DNA of 64,000 nt from Cepaea hortensis. Its lineage: Eukaryota; Mollusca; Gastropoda; Stylommatophora; Helicidae. The position numbers and the translations under genes are program-made. A model generated the notes under the pieces. That model was not told where the DNA came from. It saw only the letters and a list, made by a program, of their open reading frames with translations, and searched no databases. The stretch covers positions 50,586,383 to 50,650,382 of the forward strand of contig OY992876.1 of the NCBI GenBank assembly GCA_963921405.1. The letters are read 5' to 3'. This document shows positions 9,420-20,067 of this stretch, in pieces; within the stretch, counting starts at the first letter, position 1, and each line of letters starts with the position of its first letter.

Positions 9420-12400
9420 ATGGCCACCCCTAAACTAAGCACAGCTGAATTAAGGGCAAAGGGGGAAGACATGGGATTGTCGGGTTCTGCTCTAACGGAT
9501 TACATACAGGAAGTGGGGAGAGAGTATCGTCAAGCAGAAAGGGAAGATCGAAAGGCCGAGTTGGAATTGAGAAGGATGGAGTTGGAACAAGAAGCTAGGA
9601 AATTGGAAGCTGAGCAAGCAGCTAAGAAATTTGAAGCTAAGCAAGCAGCTAAGAAATTTGAAGCTGAGCAAGCAGCTAAGAAATTTGAAGCTGAGCAAGC
9701 AGCTAGGAAACTGGAAGCTCAACAAGAAGCTCAGAAAACGGAGCACGAGTACCGGATGAGGGAACTCGAGTTGAAGAGTCAATCTAATGGACAAACTGAG
9801 GGAGCAGTCGGAGGTTCCTCCATCCCAGGCTCAACACCAGTAGGTGGACATGGGTACCATGCCATGAAGTTTCCATTAGCGATCTACGAGGAGGACAAAG
9901 AGAAGATTGACCAGTACCTTCAACGCTTCGAGGCAATGTCTGTTGCTATGGGTTTGGAGCGTAACAAATGGAATCTCAAGCTATCCCAGGGATTACGCGG
10001 GACAGGCTACGAGGTTTATTCTCGCCTGCCACCAGGACATGAGAACAATTATGACGAGTTAAAGGCGGCTCTGCTGAAACGATTCGAGGTTACGTCACAT
10101 ACCTACCGGAAAAAATTTCGAGCAGGGAAACGAGAACCGGGGGAGTTGTTTGCCGCCTACAGTTTGCGTCTAAAATCTTATCTCCACAAGTGGATGGATT
10201 TGGCTGGGTTCGCACATGACTATGAGAGTCTGGAAGAGCTCATGGTGGTTGACCAGCTGAAGAAGCAAATGTCTAAACCTCTCAGGACGTTCCTGGGAGA
10301 ACAAGGAGCGGAACGTATTGACCTCGTGACAAAATTAGCAGAACGGTTCGTCGAGGTACATGGGGAGGCAGGGGAAAACCTTTCCACCAACTTCAAAAGT
10401 CAAGAGAAACATGACAAGAAGAAAGCCAAAAACTCAGGAACCAAAAAGTGGGAACCTTATGTGCAAAAATCAGAGGATAGTTCAGAGAAGAAGAAGGAGG
10501 GAAGCAAGAGCACTTCAAGCTCTACACCAAAACGACCGTGGTCGGAGAAGTGGTGTTCAATTTGTAAGTCACCCTCTCACAATACGAGGGACTGCAAATC
10601 GAAGGCTAAGAACCCTCACTTCGCAGCATGTCAAGTGACTTCCAAGGAGGTTGTCACGGAAAATGCCAAGGTCAACAAGGAAGTTCGCCACCAGGAGAGC
10701 TCACTCAAGTCCGGCACTAGAAAATCTAGGACAGGGAAATGGTGCAACCAATGCAAGTCAAACACGCACAATGCTATTGACTGCAGGGGAAAGTCAGGAG
10801 ACACTACATTCGACGTGTGCCCCGGGAAACCTAAGGTGGAGCCCACCGAACAGGTCGAGGCCGAGGAAGAGACTCCAGACCAGGAAAAACCACCTGTAGT
10901 GGAATTGGTAGAGGTTAACGGTCGTCAAGTGGAGTGTTTATACGACACAGGACTGGACGGGGAGGCCGTGATTTCTGCGGATCTGGTACATCCAGAACAA
11001 TTCACAGGTGAAACCATGGAGATACAGCCTGCACAGAAGAGTGCTGTAGTCATGAAGTTGCCCATTGCTAATGTGGAGATTCGGTCAAGGTACGTCACCG
11101 GCACCATCAAGGCCGCTGTATTGACCGATCCCATTTTTCCAGTAATCCTAGGTTGCCGGTATTTCTTTCTGGGAATGCCCAGGGAGCCAATCCATATGGG
11201 AGCAATGCAGACTCGCTCTCAGACGAAAACGGAAGAGGCAGAAGCAATTGTGACAAACCCATTACCGGGGGAGCTACGAACTGCCCAGAGTGAGGATGAT
11301 ACTTTACGTCCTTGCTACAGAAAGCTGCAGAAAAGTGCTGATCCACCAGGACGGGGGCAGTACTACATGAAGAATAGGATACTCTACAGGAGAGCAGGAA
11401 AGGGAGACAACCTATTCGGTCAGTTGGTAGTCTCGAAAGCTCACCGGTCCCAGATTCTTCATATGGGGCATACCATCTCCTTTAGTGGACACATGGGTAT
11501 TGCCGCCACCATGCAGCGGATTTCCTGCCATTACTATTGGCCGGGAATGACAGATGATGTGCGTCGGTATGTGAAGTCATGCCCTGAGTGCCAGAGGGTG
11601 GCACCGAAACACTGGACAGCACCGGTGGTGTTGGGTGAGATGCTCATCATGAACTCTCCTTTCGAGAGGGTAGCCATCGATATCGTGGGTCCACTTCCCA
11701 GGTCTAGGAAGAGGAACATGTATATACTCACAATGGTGAATTGCTGTACAATGTGGGGTGAGGCCATACCGTTGACCACGATTGACTCGAAAAGAGTGGC
11801 GGACGCACTGATGGAGGCCTTTACCAGATTAGGCTTTCCGGATCAAATTCTGACGGACAATGGGTCTCAGTTTTGTGGAAAACTCATGGAGGAGGTATTT
11901 AGGGTGTTTCACTCTAACCACATACATACCAGCCCTTACCACCCTCAAGTCAATGGACAAGTAGAGCGTTTCAACGGCACGTTGATGACAATGCTCAGGA
12001 AACTAGCGCAGGAAAAACCTGATAGGTGGGATGAATATATCCCAGCAGCCCTTTTTGCCTATCGGGAAGTTCCTCGTGGCTCAACCGGACTACCACCCGC
12101 TACGTTGCTGTTTGATCGTACAATCAAAGGACCGTTGGAAGCCATGTTGAGGAGTTGGACTGAAGAGGGGACGGCAGAAGAAGTGATCTCATCCTATAAA
12201 TACGTGGAGGAACTGAAAGAAAAACTCCACAAGGGATGGACTCTGGCAAATAAAAACTTGAAATAGGCCAGGAAAAGACATGCGGTTTACTACAACCGTA
12301 GGTCTAAAGACAGATCTCTAGAGGTGGGAGATAAAGTTTTGTTGCTACTCCCAACGGGAAACAACAAACTGGAGATAGGTTGGCAAGGACCATTTCCCGT

Positions 12401-14035
12401 GGAAAGGGTGATATCTAGAACCAACTATCAGATTCGGATCCGGGGAAAGTCGAAGATTATTCATATCAATCTCTTGCGGAAATACGAAGAGAGACCCGGA
12501 GACAAGGCAGCGCACCTCATGGCAATGGCAGTTGCAGTGGAGACTGAAGTGGGAACCAGCGAGGGCAGGGAATATCCCTTGGTACACCAGGAAACCTATA
12601 GGGATGTGCAAGTGAACCCTGATCTGACCTCCCAGGAGAGGGAAAGGATAACCCAGGTTCTCAAGTCTCATAAGGAGATACTGACTGATAAACCAGGACG
12701 GACGAGGTTGGTGGAGTTCGAGATGACTTTGACCACGCAGGAACCTGTTCGTCAAAAGGTTTACCCAGTGCCATTCTCTAAAGAAAAGGCCCTGGCGGAG
12801 GAAATACAAAAACTGCTGGAGGATGACGTGATTGCACCATCCACATCCCCATACAATGCAGGCGTAGTTTTGTTACGGAAACCAAGTGGAGAACACCGGT
12901 TATGTATAGATTACCGACATCTGAACAGTCATACACAGTTTCAGGTGGAACCTTTGCCGAACCCAACTCAGTTATTCGCTAGGCTCCATAAGGCTCGGTA
13001 CTATTCAAAGGTGGATCTGAGTCGGGGGTACTATCAGATACCAGTCAAACCGGAGATTCGACCACTGTTGGCTTTCAGTACACCCAGTGGACACTACGAA
13101 TTCAAGGTCATGCCCTTTGGACTCAGCAATGCACCTAGTGTGTTTACACGCATGATGAGGATTTACTAGATCCGTTACAGGATCCGTCCATCATTTCATT
13201 CATGGATGATATTCTGATTTCCAGTGACAGCTTGGATGACCACTTACAATCCTTGGAGAGAGTGTTTAATAGGCTCAAGGAAGCAGGGCTTACCGCTCGT
13301 CCAACCAAGTGCATGATTGGTTACCAGACTCTGGAATTTCTAGGTCACACCAACACTCCAGGACACATTGTCCCAGAAGAGAAGAACCTGGAGAAAATCA
13401 GAAATGCACCAAGGCCAAAAACGAAGAAGGATGTGAGATCTTTTCTCTCGTTGTGTGGGTTCTACCACAAATTTATCCCACATTTCACTGAACTGGGAGC
13501 TCCGTTGACGGAAACCTTGAAAAAGGGATTCCCGGACCAAATCATTTGGACACCAGAATGTGAGAATGCCTATAGTCAGTTAAAGGAGGCCTTGGTCAGC
13601 AAACCTGTATTACAGCTCCCTGACCTTTCCAAACCATTTGTGTTGAGAACGGATGCGAGTGCGATTGGGATTGGGGCAGCTCTGTTACAGGAAGGAAAAG
13701 ACGATGCTTCGGTTTTGAAACCTGTAGCATACGCAAGTGAGAAACTTCTACAGGCGGAGAGGAATTATTCAACTGTCGAGAGAGAGAGAGAGTGCTTGTA
13801 CCTCGTATGGGCAGTGCAAAAATTCCAGCCATATTTGTATGGAGTTAAGTTTCGAGTCCAGTCGGATCATCAGCCCCTGATGTTCCTGGCTACTTCTCAG
13901 AAGCTCAACGACCGTTTGATGCGGTGGTCGTTGTTACTTCAACCCTATAACTTCACAGTGGAGTACATTCCTGGGAAGGAAAATGTTGGAGCGGATTTCT
14001 TGTCAAGACACCCAGCTCCGGAAGAAGAAGAATGA
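9420..14035 (+). pseudogene. gag-pol: Element 1 gag-pol, disrupted (Gag-PR-IN-RT-RNase H)
   Basis: Start chosen at ATG 9420 (AAAATGGCC), matching the start in element 2. The order is coiled-coil Gag, two CCHC knuckles (CSICKSPSHNTRDC and CNQCKSNTHNAIDC), protease DTG near 10943, integrase HHCC zinc finger, integrase core (AIDIVG, LTDNGS, GQVERFNG), GPF-type C-terminal domain, RT with FMDD (13200-13211) and RNase H. It is broken by an in-frame TAG at 12264 in the integrase C-terminal region (Lys in element 2). A 1-bp deletion near 13160, just before FMDD, shifts the frame. A 6-bp GAGAGA expansion near 13785 keeps frame. The remaining open segments are 9420-12266, 12324-13169 and 13202-14035. 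The coiled-coil repeats are more numerous than in element 2. Confidence 0.93.
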
Positions 14036-14086
14036 ATCATCTGGATTAAACTCACGGTGGAGAAGAGGGAGATGGACTACTCTCTT

Positions 14087-14097
14087 AAGAGGGGGCC
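14087..14097 (+). promoter_or_regulatory. Polypurine tract of element 1
   Basis: AAGAGGGGGCC lies two bases before the TGTCAC start of the 3' LTR, the expected place for plus-strand priming. The same sequence precedes the 3' LTR of element 2. Confidence 0.8.
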
Positions 14098-14099
14098 TA

Positions 14100-15259
14100 T
14101 GTCACAAAATAAAACCTTGCGTTTAACCAGTTGATTATTATAGAGGCTTTCTGATTAAACGGACTATCTGCCAGCGACAACTATTTTACTAACAGAAAAA
14201 ACAAATCGGATGTCAAAATCCCAGGACAATATTTGTAGCTGCACGTGTACATCTGGTCGACGAATTGGGAACACTCGGTGGTGAGTGAGACGGATCCCTG
14301 CATCGCTTTGACAGTTTATCAACAGGTCGGATTGAAAGCGGAAGTACTCAGCTCGGAAGTAAACAGTCCGTCTGTCATGTAGAATTTCCCGACATAAAAC
14401 GGAAGGATGGCTGGGATTGTCACCCCTCGACAGCAGATTGGCAGTTTGTTGTGGAAACTGTTGTTGGGATCACACAGTAACTCTCTGGCTTGTTGGGGAG
14501 GTCAAAACAAGTGATGACAGCTTTGACGGTGACTAGGCCAGGGGGAAGGGATTCTTGACAGTGGATGATATGCCCAAATAACACCTGCAGGACATCAATA
14601 CTGTCACGTGACCAATTTTAGGTTTTGCCATAAACCATGATTGGAGATGGGGAGTTGACCAAAACCGTGGATTATGATGGACGTGTTTGTGGGAGAGCTC
14701 TACAGTGTTAGATTAATTGAATATTAACTAGCATGTGTCGTTATGGCAAAGTGTAGTAGCCATCCCGGAATGAGGCGGTAGAATAGGTAGAATCTATTAT
14801 AATTAGTTTTAATTAATATAGGCTGTAGCCTTGTTAAAACTAGAGTGATACTTAGCACTGTTAGTTGAAAATAGATTAGTGAAGTGTTGATAAGCTTTAC
14901 TAGTTGAGAATTGAGTAATGAGGGATAATTGGGATAGTCAAGTAGGGGTCCTGGTGGGCGGGGTTCCGCATTCTGTTTGTTGATTTTTTTTTTCTTGTCT
15001 TGGCCTGATGATAACCTATGTGTTCAGTCATCTGTCTCTGACAGAGTAGGTTCACTGTATTTTCTGAGCGAGGCCGATGGCCACGATCATCTAATAGAGA
15101 TCAGTGACGGGGAGGCTATCACCAGTTGTTTGATTTATTTTACAGGTTCCCTCTGGTTGGAATTAAGAACCCGGAACCAATAAATATCCGATCACGGATA
15201 AATTATGATGTAGAGAGATGGGCCAACAACTTTCGCAACGGAAGAAGGAATACATCATT
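14100..15259 (+). repeat. Element 1 3' LTR, left part
   Basis: Begins TGTCACAAAATAAAACC and follows the 5' LTR until ...GCAACGGAAGAAGGAATACA. It then changes abruptly to unrelated sequence. The LTR resumes at 26394 with loss of about 75 bp present in the 5' LTR (about 8210-8285). Confidence 0.9.
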
Positions 15260-16629
15260 TGTCACAATGGGATCAGTTCTTGACAGGGAAAAGGTGTATG
15301 GGTGTTTTAATGTCACTGACCAGGCTGGGTAAGATTTCACATAATGGTAATGGTTCGTGAATGTGGAATGCGTATGGGTTTTTCAATGTCCTGATACGGA
15401 TGAGTAGGACCGAGAATGAGCTGTAGGTCCATTCAGGAACATAGGTTCAATCACTCCACTATTGACGATGGGATTTGTACTGAGCGGGTACCGAAGGATG
15501 CCACTAGATCAGGACTAATCAGACATTGATTCCTTGATTGGAGTCATTAGCCTGTGGCCGTCCTGAAAGTCCATGGTTCACCTGAGAATGTCTTAAGGTG
15601 ATCCTCTCGTGGCCTTGCAGATCTCTTATGCTCCCTTCAATTCAAGGAGGACCCTGGAGATGACAGAAATCAGTGAACGACTAGGCTGACTCAAGTACCA
15701 CAATCCTGAGGACCAATAGGGCCTCAGTTACTACATTTGACATATAGGTTCCCTACCCAATACATTAGATAAGAGACCCGAATGAATGGGCCTGACAGGT
15801 CAGGTAGCCCCTGGATTGGCTACGTCCGAGCTTGAGTAGACCTCCAGCTTGTAGACGTCCGGTTGTCCACCCCAGGAACTTTTTGCCTACATGACTCACT
15901 CTCCACACTCATACCAAGCCTTTATTATTATTGGGCACATTCATTTCCCGGCTTATCTCTCACTTGCAAACCCTGCCTTTCTCACGACAAAGCTCTTGTG
16001 GTGTTGTGTGGGTAATTATGTGTAAGTAAAGAAGTGTCGTTCCCCATTCCCAGCAAGAATAGGAAAAAACAAATACTACTCCTTCCGGCCGCTGCTCTTG
16101 TCTGAGCTGTCGCCGCAATGTACCGGCAGTGCCTCAAATAACCCATAGATTCAGATGAGTTCAGGTTCTCTCAGTGAGATAGAGAAGTCCATTATCTTCC
16201 CGACATCATCCTATCGACTAAAAGACGAAAGAGATAGCACTGTGGATAGAATCTTCCGGCTCATGAATATAGATCATAAATTGGTAAACCCCATCCCCAA
16301 GGAGCCCTTCCCTCCTTCCGGCATACCGTAACTATCCAATGATTATATTCTACAGAAAGATGACAGTATGCCCAGTTCAGGCCGTAGAAGGAAAGATAGC
16401 ACTCGTCTATCGGCTGCCAAGAACCAGCGATATCATTTGGGAAATATTTATTGTTCAGGTTTGTTCCCAGGCGATGTCAAGAACAGAACGCCTAACTAGA
16501 TTGGCCAACGGCCAACCCACTCACAATATGGGCATGACCGGCTTTTCGCCAGTTCGTTTCACCAGTTGAGACAGCAGAGATTTATAGGCCAAGTTTTAGC
16601 TGGACTAAAGAAAACCCAAGTTTACCTTG

Positions 16630-19600
16630 TGTAACGGAGTGTTTCGGGTTCACCTTGGGTAGTGAGAGTGAACCACACCCGAGGTGTCTCTAGCACTCCC
16701 GTGTATTCTAGCCCCAGGGGTTGGACGAGCAGATACACTTTTTTTTTTTTTTTTTTTTCCCTCTGTGGTTGATCTCAGGTTATTTAATTACGTCTACACA
16801 CCCCTCCAGATTCTAGACCCCCACTAACTACCTACACCTGTTGAACAATGAACATTTAGGCATCGTCCGAGACCACACTCAATCATTATACAAAGAGTAA
16901 GTCAACTTACATAAAGTTTATTCTACCCTTGAGAATATAGAACTGAAATGAACATCCTGATAGAAGAATCTATTTACACAAATAGAAGATAGAGTAGAGA
17001 AAGACTTAGAGATGTAGGTGTCTTCATCGAGTTGAGAAGTAGAGTGGATGCAGATGTCCCGTCCAGTTGGTCCGCCACTCACCCGGCTTCCTTCCAGTGA
17101 GATGACTAGAACCTTGGAGACCACTCCGTCTCCCGAACGTGGAACCACAACAATAGAGTCACTGCTGGACCACACTTCACTGGACCAACTGCATCTATAA
17201 CACTCCCACGGAGTCACTGGTAATACAGTTCTCGAACACAACCGAGTTGGAGACAATCTTCCGGGACTTGGCTCCAAGTATTGGTTACTTCGCTGAACTA
17301 AATAGTTACTGACCAACCGAATGGTCTGTCACTCATAGCACAGTCCCACTGCAGAACCGATATGGCATTGACCAATTCAATGGTCTCTTACAGTCACACT
17401 TTGTTGGATCAGATATGGCTACTGAAAAGTTACTGAGTCCTTCTAGAACACAGTTGATAATCTGGATACGGTAACAGTACATTAATAGAATCAGACATCT
17501 ATTTTACGGAAACAATTCAGGTTGGACTATAATCCATAGTCCCTTCCACCGGGTTACACTTGACACACGTCCATACTGGTGTAGTTCTTCTCAAGACCTG
17601 CCACTCGAGCTGTCCAAAGAACCATTCAAGTGTCTGAAGATTAGTTACTTCTGCGTTTAGGCAGAACCCCCGTCAAACCAGACGGACCGGTGTTCCCTGT
17701 CGAGCATGATTACTCAACATGCTGAAATGTTCCTGGCAAAAACAGAGTATCTTCTATTTTAAACGATCACAAACCCATCACTTTCCACACGTGCACCTTC
17801 AGGGCAGTTGTATGTCTTGAAGCAAACTTCACGCATGGTGAATCACATTGGGTACCTGGTGTGATGGAGTCTGGCGTGATAAGTAAAGAACTGAACCCTT
17901 CGCTCTGTCACACGAAGTGGTTTTCTGCCAACAACAATTATAGTTGACTGGTTCCTCAACAGGCAAACTCCTGAAAAGGAAGAGCGACCGGTGAGAGTAT
18001 ACTGGCCCAAACATTAGTTCACATGCATCCTACCAAAACTACTCAATTCTCAGTCATGCTAGTTAGTTATTCATATAACCAAAGCATTATCTCTATATGG
18101 AGAGTAGTAAAGCATGTGTTCACAAATGTCAGCTGGCCTCACAGAACAGCCCGTCAAACAGAGCAAGAAATCAGAATGACGAGTCTGATCATTGGTCTCA
18201 CCTATCCCTAATCATTTACCAGTCGTCGCTAACGTCAGTAATGATACAAGGCTGTTATTGTTCTAATTTAATCGAACTAAACAAATAGGTAAAGAGTCCC
18301 TAGACTCGTTCCTAACATCATCAATGTACATTAAGAAACATAAACTTGATCAGTATACCATCCCTCGGGATATAGGAATAGTACATGATCACATCCAATA
18401 TGTACACAAGCCTGTTTGCTGGTGGGACCACCTGCCCACGCCACAGCAAACTCTTCTTATCAGACTCTGCCTTAGAGTCAAGAAGCCTTCTTGAGAATAC
18501 ATGTTCCCCCCCCCCCCATGTTCCAAGGGTACTGTTCCAGTTCTGTCCTCCCAAGTGGTTTAGCCTTGGCCTGGACTGAACTTCATCGTTGGTTTGGTCT
18601 ACCAACACATACTTTCATAACTTGCTTTCACATCCCCCATATTCTATATTTCCCCAGTCTCATACAGCCTCCTGCATCCTTCCATACTTCCAGCACCTTA
18701 GCATTCACTCGCACTAGCGCCAGTATGAAAGAAACAGGATAGCTCAGACAAGATTTCAGAACGCATATTTATATCGCGACGGCACGCAGTGTTATCACGC
18801 GTCGATCTATTCGGCGTTCGGAATTAACCCAGGAAGTATCACATGCCATGACCTAATATATATACACAATGTCACATCATATATATATAGATATAGCACC
18901 AAAGCCACTTACCTTTCCACAGAAATCCGCTGTTCCACACAATGAATTCACTATTAAGTTTTTACACAATAGTTACAGCATTCCTGGTGGCACAGAACTA
19001 AGTTCTTCCTTTACTTAGTAACTAAGCACATTTTTGTCTGAATCTCCACCTACCAACTTACCTGGTTTTCTAACCGTTCTTCTGGCTTCAGCAACTGACT
19101 GACATAATCTAAGTTTCCATCCGGCACAAGTAACTAGGTTTTATTCTAACACAGCAACCTAATAGATGCAACGATTGGCAATATATGGTACATATATTTG
19201 CAACCCAAATCGCCCACATCACATTACGGCGTTCCTAACAGCTGATTCGCGAGCACACGGTAAACAAACACGATTCGCCGTCAACTGCGTTATCGATCGG
19301 TTTGCTAATTAGTATGCAAGGACATCCGCATAGGTAATGAGGTTAGAACAATGGCGTGTGGAACACACGTACAAAGTTAAATGATTTAACCAAATATCTA
19401 CCTGGATGGTGAAACCAGCTCTCCAGTCAGCTTCCGAACTGTTCAAGGGCTTCTCAGCTTCCTTTTCATAACAGTCAGCCGAATCATGGTTGAGGTGAGA
19501 CGCAACACAAAAATGGCTCACATTCAGGCCAGCGTCTGTTCTCTTCGAACAAAAGTAAGTGAATGGCTGGTTTAGCCAATTTCCCGCTTCGTGCCAACTC

Positions 19601-19872
19601 AATGCGCACAAGAAGCGAGTGCTTCTTGAGAAAAGATACTTTCTCGGGAAAACGTCATTCCCCGCCTAGAGTTTCTAGATCTCTCTGCACGGGAAGTTAG
19701 AGCGATACCCAGCATCACGGGTTACTCGAATTCCGGTGTTTCGAGACGATTCTAGATAATAAGTCCTCCATCGGCTTCCCTCAGTCTATTTTTAGCTGGG
19801 AAAGTCCCCGATGACGCGCCAAAATAGTGCGGGAACTTGACGACCCAAGACAGATAAACGCGTTTCGTCACA
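16630..19872 (-). repeat. Element 3 3' LTR (left copy)
   Basis: 3243 bp, bounded by TGTAAC and GTCACA as seen on the plus strand. It contains several short frames identical to those in the right copy, the longest 132 residues at 16918-17316 (minus), with no recognisable motif. A long T-run begins near 16739. Confidence 0.92.
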
Positions 19873-19874
19873 TA

Positions 19875-19886
19875 GGCCCCCACTTT
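19875..19886 (-). promoter_or_regulatory. Polypurine tract of element 3
   Basis: On the minus strand AAAGTGGGGGCC lies two bases from the LTR start TGTGACG. It resembles the tract of elements 1 and 2 (AAGAGGGGGCC, then TA, then TGT). Confidence 0.8.
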
Positions 19887-19949
19887 AAGAGGATCGACCC
19901 CGTCGTTCCACTTCTACGCAGAAGCTGTCTATGTCGTTCGTTCTTCCTT

Positions 19950-19994
19950 CTAAGAGACCGGATGGCGGGTGAGGAAGTCTAACCCGTCAATATT
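19950..19994 (-). pseudogene. Remnant of the RNase H C-terminus in element 3
   Basis: A short minus-strand frame reads NIDGLDFLTRHPVS then stop. It corresponds to the conserved end of pol (GADFLSRHP in element 2). It lies downstream of the long open frame. It shows that an internal deletion removed pol from within integrase to near the RNase H terminus. Confidence 0.75.
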
Positions 19995-20067
19995 GTATAG
20001 AATACTTTTACCACATTCGGTGGGGTGACAAGCTATTCAGTATCACGGGTGATCAACGCCTACTCCG

